A DNA stretch of 24,594 nt from the NCBI GenBank assembly GCA_023411175.1, contig JAEYPB010000010.1:1-24594 (forward strand), written 5' to 3'. A model generated the notes under the pieces. It was not told the DNA's origin. It saw only the letters and a list, made by a program, of their open reading frames with translations, and searched no databases. Below, piece after piece: positions 1-8,799 of this stretch. Made by a program: the position numbers and the translations under genes. This DNA is from Bacillota bacterium. Its GTDB lineage: Bacteria > Bacillota > Clostridia > Christensenellales > Aristaeellaceae. How positions within the stretch are numbered: the first letter of the stretch is position 1; the number at the start of each line of letters is the position of its first letter.

Positions 1-59
1 GGCTGCACCGGTCGGCCATAGGGGCCGCCCTGGCCCTGCGCGGGCTGCACCGGTCGGCC
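1..59 (-). repeat. 42-bp-period direct repeat in the IF-2 linker
   Basis: A 17-bp sequence at 1-17 recurs exactly at 43-59, a period of 42 bp (14 codons). It encodes a repeated Tyr-Gly-Arg-Pro-Val-Gln-Pro unit in the IF-2 linker. The array may continue beyond the window edge. Such in-frame repeats fit an unstructured linker and are prone to length variation. Confidence 0.7.
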
Positions 60-536
60 GTAAGGCCGCTGCGGCTGCTGGCCGAACTGCGCCTGTGCCG
101 CCGGACGAGCCTGCGGCTGCTGGGGCGCCTGCGGAGGCCGGGCTTCGCGCTCGGCCGCCGGTTTTTCGCTCTCAACAGGGGCAGCCTCCGGCGCGGGCGT
201 AGCCGCGGCCTGCGGAACAGGCTGCTCCTTCTTTTCTTCGACGGGCCTCTCGGGCGCCGCCGCGGACTCCGCCGGTTTTGCAGCGACCGGCTGGGGCACC
301 TGCTCGGTGGAATACGCGGTCATGAAGGAAGCTGCTTCCTCATACTGGCGGGACAGCGCCTCGCGTTTTTCCTGCTCGGCCTGCGCACGCTGCTGCCGGT
401 TCATTTCGTCGGAAGCATGCCGAAGCGACAACAGGATATCCTGCACCTGTCGCTTGGATTTTCCGACCGACTCGAGCAGCCTGCCCGCGCCCGTAGAGAT
501 TTCCTTTGTCGCATCCTGTAACCTGACTTTGGTCAT
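1..536 (-). CDS. infB: Translation initiation factor IF-2, N-terminal part (cut by window start)
   Basis: IF-2 is the GTPase that places initiator tRNA on the 30S subunit and promotes subunit joining. Only about 178 N-terminal codons are present; the G domain lies outside the window. The protein begins MTKVRLQDATKEI, resembling the IF2_N module that opens most bacterial IF-2 proteins, followed by a charged helical stretch and then a low-complexity Pro/Gln/Ala/Glu linker ending in Gly-Arg-Pro-Val-Gln-Pro repeats, as expected of the variable IF-2 linker. The start is the ATG at 536-534, preceded by AAGGTGG. It lies 20 bp after ylxQ and is the last visible gene of the rimP-nusA-ylxR-ylxQ-infB operon, which is the usual position. 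The assignment rests on the N-terminus plus gene order, because no GTPase motif can be seen. Confidence 0.85.
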   Translation of the reverse strand, partial: MTKVRLQDATKEISTGAGRLLESVGKSKRQVQDILLSLRHASDEMNRQQRAQAEQEKREALSRQYEEAASFMTAYSTEQVPQPVAAKPAESAAAPERPVEEKKEQPVPQAAATPAPEAAPVESEKPAAEREARPPQAPQQPQARPAAQAQFGQQPQRPYGRPVQPAQGQGGPYGRPVQ

Positions 537-556
537 TCCCACCTTGCACCCCCGCG

Positions 557-853
557 TTAACGTATCGCCAATTGTATTATTTTATCCGCAAAGCCTTTTT
601 GGGTCACCGCCGCGGCCATGCGGCCGGGCTTGCCCACCGCCTGTCCGAGCGCGCCTTCTTCCAGCGCGATCAGCGGAATCCCCGCGTGGTCGCAGGCGTC
701 GCGCATCGCTTTCCGGGATCTTTCCGACGCGCCGCCGTCCACCACAACCACATAGGCGCCACCGGCCTTCGCCAGCTGCTCACAGACCGCTTCGCCCGTC
801 TTGAGCGCGCCCGCCCGGGCACAGAGCCCGAGGAAGTTCGTGAGCGAATTCAT
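557..853 (-). CDS. ylxQ: L7Ae-family ribosomal protein YlxQ-like
   Basis: This 98-residue protein belongs to the L7Ae/L30e/S12e/Gadd45 family of small RNA-binding proteins, whose members bind kink-turn RNA. The family pattern is visible: MNSLTNFLGLCARAGAL and a GEAVCEQ segment at the N-terminus, a hydrophobic strand VVVVDGGASERSRK, and GIPLIALEEGALGQAVGKPGR towards the C-terminus. The ATG at 853-851 is chosen over upstream in-frame codons because it overlaps the ylxR stop in an ATGA junction and the residues from here match the family length. It sits between ylxR and infB, as in Bacillus. Its exact role is not established; ribosome association is inferred from the family. Confidence 0.9.
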   Translation of the reverse strand: MNSLTNFLGLCARAGALKTGEAVCEQLAKAGGAYVVVVDGGASERSRKAMRDACDHAGIPLIALEEGALGQAVGKPGRMAAAVTQKGFADKIIQLAIR

Positions 854-1122
854 GTGGCCTCGCCCAACTGCCCGAGGAGCATCTCGTATACCTCCTGGGG
901 CACCGCCGTCTCCAGCGCCCGGTCGAGCGCCTTTGACTTCTGCGCCTTCTTCAGGCACTCCGGGTTTGGGCACACATAGGCGCCGCGGCCGGGGGCCTTG
1001 CCCACCCGGTCAAAGGCGATGGCACCCGCGGGAGACTTCACCACCCGCAGAAGCTCCTTCTTGGGCTTCATTTCGCGGCAGCCCACGCACATGCGCATGG
1101 GCGTTTTGCGCTGTTTGAGCAA
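850..1122 (-). CDS. ylxR: YlxR/RnpM RNA-binding protein (DUF448)
   Basis: This 90-residue protein has the DUF448 signature: PMRMCVGCREMKPKKELLRVV at residues 8-28 and GRGAYVCPNPECLKKA around 45-60. The Cys residues and the positively charged cleft are typical of the family, which is reported to bind RNA and to modulate RNase P in Bacillus (RnpM). The start is a TTG at 1122-1120 directly after the nusA stop (TGATTG), with GGAGGAAGAGG inside the end of nusA as its ribosome binding site, so translation is probably coupled to nusA. A downstream ATG at residue 9 would remove the conserved Lys-rich start. The 3' end overlaps ylxQ by 4 bp. Confidence 0.93.
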   Translation of the reverse strand: MLKQRKTPMRMCVGCREMKPKKELLRVVKSPAGAIAFDRVGKAPGRGAYVCPNPECLKKAQKSKALDRALETAVPQEVYEMLLGQLGEAT

Positions 1123-2223
1123 TCAGGCCTCTTCCTCCCCGTTGGTTTCGTCGGTTTCAATGGTGTCCAGCTGCTGCTCAATCTGGCTCTGGCTCTTGAT
1201 GTCGATCTTCCAGCCTGTGAGCTTGGCGGCAAGCCGGGCGTTCTGCCCTTCCTTGCCGATGGCCAGCGAGAGCTGGTTGTCCGGCACCACGACGCGGGCG
1301 GCCTTCTCCTTGTCGGAGATGAACACGCTGATGACGCGGGCCGGGTTGAGCGCCGAGGCCACGTACTCCGCCGGGTCGCTGGACCACTTGACGATGTCGA
1401 TCTTCTCGGTCTTGAGTTCGGCCACCACGTTCTCCACGCGCATGCCCCGGGGCCCGACGCACGAACCCACCGGGTCGATCATCGGATCGGTGGAGTACAC
1501 GGCCATTTTGGTGCGGTAGCCCGCTTCCCGGGCGATGGACTTGATCTGCACGATGCCCTGGCGGATCTCCGGAACCTCAATTTCAAACAGGCGCTTGACG
1601 AGCCCCTGATGGGTTCGGGAGACCAGCACCTGCGGCCCGCGGCTGAGCCTGGAAACTTCCAGAACGTAAACCTTCAGGCGGTCGTTGACGTGGTATTCCT
1701 CGCCGGGCATCTGCTGGTTCTGCTCCAGAAGGGCCTCGGTGCGACCCAGCTCGACGTACACCTGACGGTTGTCCACCCGCTGCACGATGGCGGTGAGGAT
1801 TTCGTTTTCTTTTTCGATGAACTCGTCGTAGATCACGCCGCGCTCGGCTTCCCGGATGTGCTGCACGACCACCTGCTTGGCGGTCTGCGCCGCGATGCGC
1901 CCGAAATCCCTGGGCGTGGCGCGCAGCTCGGCCAAGTCGCCGATTTCATATTTGGGGTGGATGGCACGGGCCTCCTCGAGGCTGATCTCGGTCTGCGGAT
2001 CCTCGACCTCTTCGACGATGGTCTTGCGCGCAAAAACCTCCACCGTGCCTTTTTCGCGATCGATGGCGGCGCGCACGTTGGCGCTCTTGCCGAAATTCTT
2101 TTTATACGCGGAGATCAGTGCGGATTCGATGGCGGCGAAGAGCACATCCTTGTTAATGCGCCGTTCCTTGGCCAGCGCGTCCAGCGCGCTGATAAATTCG
2201 CCGCTGTCAATGGTTCCTGGCAT
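1123..2223 (-). CDS. nusA: Transcription termination/antitermination factor NusA
   Basis: NusA binds RNA polymerase and nascent RNA and modulates pausing, intrinsic termination and antitermination. The 366-residue protein shows the order N-terminal polymerase-binding domain (about 1-130), S1 domain (about 137-203), KH1 with GPRG at 257-260, and KH2 with GKEG at 323-326 in AIGKEGQNARLAAKLTGW. It ends in a short acidic tail (about 350-366) and lacks the C-terminal acidic repeats of E. coli NusA, which is normal for Firmicutes. The ATG at 2223 has AAGGAGTG nine bases upstream. It follows rimP by 43 bp and abuts ylxR. Confidence 0.98.
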   Translation of the reverse strand: MPGTIDSGEFISALDALAKERRINKDVLFAAIESALISAYKKNFGKSANVRAAIDREKGTVEVFARKTIVEEVEDPQTEISLEEARAIHPKYEIGDLAELRATPRDFGRIAAQTAKQVVVQHIREAERGVIYDEFIEKENEILTAIVQRVDNRQVYVELGRTEALLEQNQQMPGEEYHVNDRLKVYVLEVSRLSRGPQVLVSRTHQGLVKRLFEIEVPEIRQGIVQIKSIAREAGYRTKMAVYSTDPMIDPVGSCVGPRGMRVENVVAELKTEKIDIVKWSSDPAEYVASALNPARVISVFISDKEKAARVVVPDNQLSLAIGKEGQNARLAAKLTGWKIDIKSQSQIEQQLDTIETDETNGEEEA

Positions 2224-2266
2224 TCGTGCACACTCCTTAATTATCAGAAAATCGCGCGGTGCGCGC

Positions 2267-2749
2267 TCACACTTCGTCTTTCAGGTCGTCTTCGTCGAAA
2301 TCAAGCATGGGTTTGACGAGCGCCGCTGTTTTGAGCTCAAAGGACCGCTCCTGTCCGCCCGCGTCCTCGATGACGATCCTGCCGTCCACGAGCCCCTTGA
2401 GCATCCCGAGGAATACCTTTTGTCCGTCCACGGGCTTATACAGGCGTACCTCCACTTGGGCGCCCGCCGCGCGCTCAAAGTCCTCCGGCTTTTTAAGCGG
2501 GCGGTCGGCCCCCGGCGAGGAGACCTCCATGTAGTCGTAATCCACAAATTCCACCATCGGCTGAATCCGCCTGTGAAATGCCTCGCAATCGTTGAGCGTC
2601 ACGCCGTCCGCGTTGTCAATGTAGAAACGCAAAAAGCGGCCGGTCGGTTCTTTGACCAGCTCAACGTCCACCAATATGAGCCCTTGCTGCGCCGCAACCT
2701 TTGCAGCGATTTCCTGCGCTTTCCCAAGCGGCGCGGATGGTTTCGGCAA
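2267..2749 (-). CDS. rimP: Ribosome maturation factor RimP
   Basis: RimP assists assembly of the 30S subunit. The 160-residue protein has the two-domain family layout: an alpha/beta N-terminal half with LILVDVELVKEPTGRFLRFYID (about 24-45), the segment YDYMEVSSPGADRPLKKPEDFER (about 71-93), and a beta-barrel C-terminal half with VEVRLYKPVDGQKVFLGML. The start appears to be TTG at 2749-2747, with GAGGGTG five bases upstream. An ATG overlapping this site is in another frame. It is the first gene of the nusA-infB operon and has a good promoter about 60 bp upstream. Confidence 0.95.
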   Translation of the reverse strand: MPKPSAPLGKAQEIAAKVAAQQGLILVDVELVKEPTGRFLRFYIDNADGVTLNDCEAFHRRIQPMVEFVDYDYMEVSSPGADRPLKKPEDFERAAGAQVEVRLYKPVDGQKVFLGMLKGLVDGRIVIEDAGGQERSFELKTAALVKPMLDFDEDDLKDEV

Positions 2750-2809
2750 TTGAACACCCTCATTCCCCGGTGTGGGGAGAACTGGCCCGGAAATCCCCAG
2801 ACAGAGGTC

Positions 2810-2838
2810 ATTGTATCACATCCGGCCCCTGAATACAA
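2810..2838 (-). promoter_or_regulatory. Promoter of the rimP-nusA-ylxR-ylxQ-infB operon
   Basis: Reading the minus strand, a -35 TTGTAT (2838-2833), a 17-bp spacer and a -10 TACAAT (2815-2810) preceded by TG at the extended -10 position form a vegetative sigma-A type promoter. Transcription would start near 2803, giving a leader of about 55 nt that contains a small CCCC/GGGG hairpin (about 2764-2778) before the rimP start. Confidence 0.7.
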
Positions 2839-2860
2839 CCTTTCCAACACACAAATAACG

Positions 2861-2945
2861 CAAAAAAGGAAGAAAGCGCACCGCGCGTCAACAATTTCGC
2901 CGTCCGATGTTCCGGACAATGAACCGAGCCGCCCTCACAGGCGGC
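2861..2945 (-). terminator. Possible weak terminator region after the WG-repeat gene
   Basis: Downstream of the WG-repeat gene on the minus strand there is a 6-bp GC hairpin (2928-2945, GCCGCC paired with GGCGGC), a second 5-bp hairpin (2902-2917), and then a T-rich tract on the transcript (2875-2862) after a 4-bp GCGC stem (2876-2886). None is a textbook intrinsic terminator because the strong stem and the T tract are separated. The rest of the 289-bp gap (2750-3038) holds only the rimP promoter. Confidence 0.3.
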
Positions 2946-3038
2946 CCGGCATAGACAATCAGCAAAGTGCCCAGGGGGCCAACATCATTCCCGGTCGCGT
3001 GTACGCCGGGCACGGGATAGCGCTCCCCCTGCGGTTTC

Positions 3039-4388
3039 TCATCCCTCGTCGTCCGAGGCAACATCGTAGTGCCTGAGCCACGTGCCGTCGGCCTTGATCA
3101 CGCCGGCCTTGCCGGGCATCTGCACCACGAACAGCCCGTCCGCCGGCGAGTACAGCTCGCTGTAGTCGCCCTCCGGCCAAAGCACGGCGCCGTTTTCATC
3201 CATCAGGCCGGTCCGGCGGCTGTCGGGCACTTCGTTGAGGTATGCGTAATCGCTGCCCTCCAGCTTCTCGGTCTGGGTCTCGAAGGAGGCGAACGCGTAA
3301 TAGGGCGTTTGGCCATCGGCGCTGACTCGCCAGATGTCCTGATAAGGCCCCGTGAGCCGCTTTCCGGTCATGTCGCACAGGTAGGCGTTCTTGTCCCCCC
3401 AGGGGCCTTCCCGGAGGATCACCCGCGCGTCGTCGCTTTCGATGGAGCTGTCAGCGTCGGTGGCTTCGAGTACCGTATCACCCTTTTCATCCACCAGCAG
3501 GAGCTTGTCGTCCATGTAGATTGTGATCAGCCGGCTGTCCGCTCCGGCGGAATAGTAGATGTCGCTGCCTGTAAATTCGCGCAGTACGTCAAAGGTTACA
3601 GGGTCGATCAGCGCGATCTTCGTGCCGTCCGTCTGCGCCACGATCACGGGCTTGGAGCCGCTTAACGTCAGCGTTTCGTATTTGGGGGTAATCAGCCAGT
3701 TGCCGGAAGCGTCGATGAGCCCCGCGCCGCTGTCGATGGCGGCGTCGGCAAAGGCGCCGTTGAACGAGCCCGCGTAGCTGAACTGGGCGGGGATCGCCCA
3801 CTCGCCGCGGGGGTTCAGGTACCCCGTCCGGCCGGTATCGGCCGAAAGCACCGGCATCAGGCCGTTGGTGAATTCCGTCAGGCCGTAGAGCACGCGGATG
3901 CCGGTGGCGGTCTCCGCGCCCGTCGGGCCGACGTAGTACACGCCGTCCGGCCGCTCGTCGTAAGGGTCGGTGGTCAGCGCCAGAAAACCGCCGTCACCGT
4001 TATTGACGATGCTGGTGTAGCTGGCGGGCACCACGACCTCGAGGTCCCGGTTCATCACGCCGAAGAGCCCTTCCTGCTCAAAGCAGATCCAGTCGCCCAT
4101 CATGGTCAAGTATTCGTACTTGAAGTCGGTCAGCGGCTTACCGGTGGCGTCCAGCAGCTTCACACGCTCCGGTTCCTCGCCGCCCAGTTCATAGGCGGCG
4201 TAGAAATAGGGCGATTGATCGCTCAAAAGGTCGATGTTGGCGTAGAGCCCCTCGGGCACCAGCTCCGATCCGTCCTGTCCGACGAGGACGCAGCTCTTCC
4301 CCACATTCAGCGCAACGCCGGGCGCCTCAGCGTGCGCCGCCGGCAAGATCATCACGAGCATCAGGCAGAGACATAAAACACGCCTCAC
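3039..4388 (-). CDS. Secreted WG-repeat protein
   Basis: This 449-residue protein opens with a signal peptide: VRR, then a hydrophobic core LCLCLMLVMILP, then AAHA followed by E, so signal peptidase I cleavage near residue 20 is likely. There is no lipobox. The mature part contains degenerate WG-type repeats, for example GLFGVMNRDLEVVVPASY, GYLNPRGEWAIPAQFSYAGS, GLIDASGNWLITPKYETL and TGLMDENGAVLWPEG. Their form is Gly-hydrophobic-(Asp/Asn)-x-x-Gly-x-Trp-x-hydrophobic-x-Pro. WG repeats form beta-structures in many Clostridia exported proteins; their function is mostly unknown. The GTG at 4388-4386 is preferred because AAGGGGGTG stands five bases upstream and the signal peptide starts there; an upstream in-frame TTG has no ribosome binding site. 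The gene interrupts the polC-rimP neighbourhood. Confidence 0.8.
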   Translation of the reverse strand: MRRVLCLCLMLVMILPAAHAEAPGVALNVGKSCVLVGQDGSELVPEGLYANIDLLSDQSPYFYAAYELGGEEPERVKLLDATGKPLTDFKYEYLTMMGDWICFEQEGLFGVMNRDLEVVVPASYTSIVNNGDGGFLALTTDPYDERPDGVYYVGPTGAETATGIRVLYGLTEFTNGLMPVLSADTGRTGYLNPRGEWAIPAQFSYAGSFNGAFADAAIDSGAGLIDASGNWLITPKYETLTLSGSKPVIVAQTDGTKIALIDPVTFDVLREFTGSDIYYSAGADSRLITIYMDDKLLLVDEKGDTVLEATDADSSIESDDARVILREGPWGDKNAYLCDMTGKRLTGPYQDIWRVSADGQTPYYAFASFETQTEKLEGSDYAYLNEVPDSRRTGLMDENGAVLWPEGDYSELYSPADGLFVVQMPGKAGVIKADGTWLRHYDVASDDEG

Positions 4389-4466
4389 AGCCGCACCCCC
4401 TTGAAGTTCCAAATTTATTGTGGCTTTATGACGTACCGCACGGGCATATTGTTCCGCGCCGCCGCA

Positions 4467-7400
4467 TCAGCCGAAGTCGAACAGGCTCATCTGGCTGGTT
4501 TCGGGGAGTCCCCCCAGCGCGCCGCTCAGCGCCAGCGCCTGAACCACCGATTTTGCCACCTTGCGCCGCGTCATGTCCTCCTGGGATATGAACGGCCCGG
4601 CTTCCCGTGCCCGCGCCAGGTTCTCGGCCGCGGCGAGACCGACGCCCGGAAGCGATGACAGCGGCGGCAGGATGGTGTTGTCCGGCATCAGGAGGAAGTT
4701 CTCCGCGTGGGATTCGTACAGCGAAATGGGCCTGAGCGAAATCCCGCGGCAGCACATCTCGATCAGAATCTCGATGAGGGTGATCTGGTCTTCCTTCTTG
4801 GCCTTCTCGTCCTTCTCAAGCGCCTGCAACTCGGCGAGCTTCACCCGGAGCACCGGCAGCGCCGCCACCATCGTGGAGCCGTCAAAGGCCTCGGCGTTGC
4901 GCTTCAGGTAGCAGGCGTAGTAGGCGCCCGGATGGTACACCTTGAAGAAGGCGATGCGCAGCGCCATCGTCACGTAGGCCACCGCGTGGGCCTTCGGGAA
5001 CATGTACTTGATCTTCTGACAGCTCTCGACGAACCAGTCCGGCGTGTCCGCCGCCTTCATGGACTCGATCCATTCGGGCTTGAGCCCCTTGCCCTTGCGG
5101 ACGGACTCCATGATCGTAAAGGCGGTCTTCGGCTCCACGCCCCACTTGATCAGCTGGTTCATGATGTCGTCGCGGGTGCAGATGCACTTTTTCAACGGCG
5201 CGATGCCCGCCTTGATGATGTCCTGCGCGTTGCCCAGCCACACGTCCGTCCCGTGGGAAAGACCCGAGATGCGGATCAGCTCTTCCATCGAGTGGGGTTG
5301 GGTGTCCACCAGCATCTGCCGGACAAAGCGCGTGCCGAATTCGGGGATGCCCAGGGTGCCCGTGGGCGAACCGATCTCCTCGCTGGTCACACCCAGCGCC
5401 TCGGGGCCCGTGAACAGCGACAGGATGCGCTCGAAGACCTCCCTGTCGTCCAGCGGCACCTGCTGGGGCGTGATGCCGGTCAGATCCTCCAGCTTTTTGA
5501 GCATGGTCGGGTCGTCATGGCCGAGCACGTCCAGCTTCACCAGCACGTCGTGCATGGAGCTGAAGTCGAAATGGGTGGTGATGGTGTCGGAGTCCTGATC
5601 GTCCGCGGGCCGCTGGATCGGCGTGAACTGGTAGATTTCGTAGCCCTTGGGCAGCACGACCATGCCCGCCGGGTGCTGGCCGGTGGTTCGCTTCGCGCCG
5701 GTGATACCCTTGGCCAGGCGCTCCTTCTCGGCCTGGGTGGCGGTCATCTCCCGCTCCTCCAGGTATTTGAGCACGTAGCCAAAGGCGGTTTTGTCCGCCA
5801 CGGTGCCAATGGTTCCGGCGCGGAACACGTTCTCCTCGCCGAACAGCTCCTTGACGTAGGCGTGGGCCCTCGGCTGGTACTCGCCGGAGAAGTTGAGGTC
5901 GATGTCGGGCACCTTGTCGCCCTTGAAGCCCAAGAAAACCTCGAAGGGGATGTCGAAGCCATCCCGGTTCATGTTTGTGCCGCACACCGGGCAGTCCTTG
6001 GTCGGAAGGTCGAGGCCGCAGGTGTACTCGTCGGGCACGTCGAACTCCGAGTGCTTGCAATTTGGGCACACGTAGTGGGGCGGCAGCGAGTTGACCTCGG
6101 TGATGCCGGTCATGTTGGCGACGAAGGACGAGCCCACCGAGCCGCGGGAACCGACGATGTAGCCGTCGGATAGCGACTTTTTGACCAACTTGACCGCGAT
6201 GTCGTAGAGCGTGGAGAAGCCGTAGCCGATGATCGAGCCCAATTCCTTGTCGATGCGGGCACGCACGATCTGCGGCAGCGGGTCGCCGTAAATCTCCCGC
6301 GCGCGGGTCTCGGTGAGCGTGCGGATGTCCTCCTCGGCGAAGTCCCAGTAAGGCTGGAAGGTCTCCGCGCCGTCCGGGTGCTCGACGAAGATGCGCAGCT
6401 TGGGCGAAACCCTATCCGCGATGGCGCGGGGCGCGTCAATGACGACGCGCTTCGCCGCCTTCGAGCCCAGATAGGCGAATTCGGCCAGCATGTCATCGGT
6501 GGTCCTGAAGTACAGCGGCGCCTGGTTGTCGCAGTCTTCGAAGCCCTTGGCGTTCATCAGGATCGCCCGGAAGATGGCGTCCCTGGACTCCTTGAAGTGC
6601 ACGTCGCCGGTGGCGACCACGGGAATCCCCAGCCTGTCGCCCAACTCGAGGATCTTCCGGTTCATCGCCTCCAGCGCTTCCATGTTCTTGGCCTTGCCAT
6701 CGCGCACCAGAAATTCATTGTTGCCGGTAGGCTGGATCTCGAGATAATCGTAGAACTTCGCGATGCGCTCGAGTTCCCGGTCGGGCTTGCCCTCCAGCAC
6801 CGCGCGGAACAGTTCGCCCGCCTCGCAGGCGCTGCCGAGGATCAGCCCTTCGCGGTACTTCGCGATCACCGATCTCGGAAGCCGAGGCGTCCTGCGGAAG
6901 TGGTTCAGGTGCGCCTCCGACACCAGCCGATAGAGATTCGTCATACCTTCCTGAGTGGCCGCCAGGAGGATGATGTGGTAGCTGGCGCCGCCCATGTCGT
7001 CGTCAAAGGCCTCGTTGATGTCGCTGAGGAGCCTGAGCGGGCGGCTCTCCCCCAGCATGTCCAGCATCTTCACAAGGGCCAGGCCGGTGGCGCGGGCGTC
7101 GTGTACCGCGCGGTGGGCGTTTTTGAGCGAGATGCCCAGCCGCTTGGCCACCGCGCCGAGCTTGTGGCTCTTTTCGGCGCGGAACATGTTGCGCGACAGC
7201 GACAGCGTGTCGATCACCGGATGATCCATTTTATAGCCGAGGGCGGAGAAAGCGCGGCCCACAAAGCCCATGTCAAAATCCGCGTTGTGGGCGGCAAGCA
7301 CCGCGCCCTCGCAGAACTTCACAAAGTCCGGCAGCACCTGGTCGATGGTGGGCATGCCGGTGAGCATCGCGTCGGTGATGCCGGTAATCTCGACGATCTT

Positions 7401-8786
7401 CGCGGGCAGCGGCCGCATGGGGTTGATGAGCTGCGAAAACTCGGCGACCTCTTCGCCATTTACGAACTTCACCGCGCCAAGCTCGATGATGGTGTCGTTG
7501 AGCGGGCTGAGGCCCGTGGTTTCAACGTCCAGAATCACAAACGTCGCGCTCGAGAGCCTTCGCGCGTCGGCTTTTTTGACCATGCTGGGCTTATCGTCGA
7601 TCAGGTAGCCCTCGCAGCCGGGGATCAGCTTGATGCCCGCCTTTTTGGCGGCGGAAAACGCCTCCGGGAAGGCCTGCACCACGCCGTGGTCGGTGATGGC
7701 GATGGCGGGATGGCCCCACCCGGCGGCCATTTTGATCAGATCCGTCGGGGACGCGCAGGCGTCCATCGCGCTCATCTGGGTGTGCAGGTGCAGCTCCACC
7801 CGCTTTTCGCTGGCCTCGTCCTCGCGCCGGGGCGCGTCGGAACGCACCGCGTCGGAGACCATCAAGACCATCTCGCGCTGGAACTCGTCGTAGCGGTAGT
7901 CGCCGCGAACGCGCACCCACTTGCCTTCCTTGACGCCGTCCATCAGCGCCTCCGCCTGCTGCTGGATGGCCTCGGCGCCGGGTGACTTGCGGCTGCCGAC
8001 AAAGGCCTTGCAGGAAACGGTGCCCGTGTAGTCCGTCATCGAGAAGGTGCATAGCTTCGAGCCGGTCTTGAGATCTCGCAGCTCGCTCTTCAAAACCTCG
8101 CCGCGCAGCGTCACCCGGCCGGAGTCCTCGCCCAGCTCGTTCATGGGCATGGCCTCTTCAGCGATCGCCCTGCCCAGGAGCTGTTTGGACAGCGTTTTGC
8201 AGCTGGCGCTGTTTGCATCGGCGGCGCAGGCCTTGCGCGCCAGCTCCGCCATGCGCTCCTGCTCCTCCTCGCGCCCTCTGGCGATGTCCTTGAGCCGCGC
8301 CTCCTCATCGCCCCTGGGCTCCAGCACAACCCGCTTCTCGACGCCGAACAGCTCTCGAAGCAAAATCTCCACGCGCCGGTCCACGCCCTGGCTCGTCAGG
8401 TACTCGACGCCCAGCCTATCGGCCTCGGCGATCAACAGGTCGCCCCGCATCTTCCAGCTGGCCTCCTCCCATTGCAGGAAGGGCATGGCGCTGGGCAGCT
8501 CCCGCACGATGAGGCGGCAGATGAATTTTGCGTAGGCGGCAATGTTTGAATTTACGTCCTCCCGAAGCGCCGGGTAGCTGATCCGAAGGGAAGCCTTCGC
8601 CTGCGGAAACGCGGCGCGCAGCGCCTTTGAGAGGGTGGAAAACTCCCGGTCGTCCAGAATGCGGGACGAAAAGAAGCGGGCGACCAGCTTGTCCCCCGCC
8701 CGTGAAACCAGCACCCGGTCGAGCGAAAGGCAGCCCGCCAACGCCGGATCGACGTCTTTGAAGATGTTCCGCCACAGATCGTTCAT
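4467..8786 (-). CDS. polC: DNA polymerase III alpha subunit, Gram-positive PolC type
   Basis: This is the main replicative polymerase of low-GC Gram-positive lineages, with built-in 3'-5' proofreading. The 1439-residue protein shows an N-terminal domain, an OB-fold (about 223-312), a PHP domain (HLHT 333-336, TDHG 365-368, GDVH 727-730) split by a DEDDh exonuclease (DVET 420-423, HNADFD 500-505, HDARAT 562-567), a Cys zinc module (CPNC 907-910, CPVC 932-935), palm aspartates in PDIDLNFSGEYQ (960-971), a helix-hairpin-helix near SLPGVGLAAAENL (1378-1390), and a C-terminal QMSLFDF that fits the beta-clamp binding motif. It lies 13 bp after ispG; the ATG at 8786 has GAGAG nine bases upstream. 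Length and residues are intact. Confidence 0.98.
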   Translation of the reverse strand: MNDLWRNIFKDVDPALAGCLSLDRVLVSRAGDKLVARFFSSRILDDREFSTLSKALRAAFPQAKASLRISYPALREDVNSNIAAYAKFICRLIVRELPSAMPFLQWEEASWKMRGDLLIAEADRLGVEYLTSQGVDRRVEILLRELFGVEKRVVLEPRGDEEARLKDIARGREEEQERMAELARKACAADANSASCKTLSKQLLGRAIAEEAMPMNELGEDSGRVTLRGEVLKSELRDLKTGSKLCTFSMTDYTGTVSCKAFVGSRKSPGAEAIQQQAEALMDGVKEGKWVRVRGDYRYDEFQREMVLMVSDAVRSDAPRREDEASEKRVELHLHTQMSAMDACASPTDLIKMAAGWGHPAIAITDHGVVQAFPEAFSAAKKAGIKLIPGCEGYLIDDKPSMVKKADARRLSSATFVILDVETTGLSPLNDTIIELGAVKFVNGEEVAEFSQLINPMRPLPAKIVEITGITDAMLTGMPTIDQVLPDFVKFCEGAVLAAHNADFDMGFVGRAFSALGYKMDHPVIDTLSLSRNMFRAEKSHKLGAVAKRLGISLKNAHRAVHDARATGLALVKMLDMLGESRPLRLLSDINEAFDDDMGGASYHIILLAATQEGMTNLYRLVSEAHLNHFRRTPRLPRSVIAKYREGLILGSACEAGELFRAVLEGKPDRELERIAKFYDYLEIQPTGNNEFLVRDGKAKNMEALEAMNRKILELGDRLGIPVVATGDVHFKESRDAIFRAILMNAKGFEDCDNQAPLYFRTTDDMLAEFAYLGSKAAKRVVIDAPRAIADRVSPKLRIFVEHPDGAETFQPYWDFAEEDIRTLTETRAREIYGDPLPQIVRARIDKELGSIIGYGFSTLYDIAVKLVKKSLSDGYIVGSRGSVGSSFVANMTGITEVNSLPPHYVCPNCKHSEFDVPDEYTCGLDLPTKDCPVCGTNMNRDGFDIPFEVFLGFKGDKVPDIDLNFSGEYQPRAHAYVKELFGEENVFRAGTIGTVADKTAFGYVLKYLEEREMTATQAEKERLAKGITGAKRTTGQHPAGMVVLPKGYEIYQFTPIQRPADDQDSDTITTHFDFSSMHDVLVKLDVLGHDDPTMLKKLEDLTGITPQQVPLDDREVFERILSLFTGPEALGVTSEEIGSPTGTLGIPEFGTRFVRQMLVDTQPHSMEELIRISGLSHGTDVWLGNAQDIIKAGIAPLKKCICTRDDIMNQLIKWGVEPKTAFTIMESVRKGKGLKPEWIESMKAADTPDWFVESCQKIKYMFPKAHAVAYVTMALRIAFFKVYHPGAYYACYLKRNAEAFDGSTMVAALPVLRVKLAELQALEKDEKAKKEDQITLIEILIEMCCRGISLRPISLYESHAENFLLMPDNTILPPLSSLPGVGLAAAENLARAREAGPFISQEDMTRRKVAKSVVQALALSGALGGLPETSQMSLFDFG

Positions 8787-8799
8787 TTGTATATTCTCT

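Noticed and set aside
2990..3015. Inverted repeat after the WG-repeat gene as a terminator
   Set aside because: CCCGG/CCGGG can pair around an 11-nt loop but no T tract follows on the minus strand.
1609..3076. Plus-strand frames opposite nusA and rimP (up to 406 codons)
   Set aside because: They are antisense to clear NusA and RimP proteins, lack ribosome binding sites and show no domain pattern.
4707..7985. Long plus-strand open frames (up to about 535 codons) opposite polC
   Set aside because: They lie antisense to an intact 1439-residue PolC, have His/Arg/Val-rich low-similarity translations, and have no ribosome binding site. High third-position GC in polC keeps the opposite frame open.
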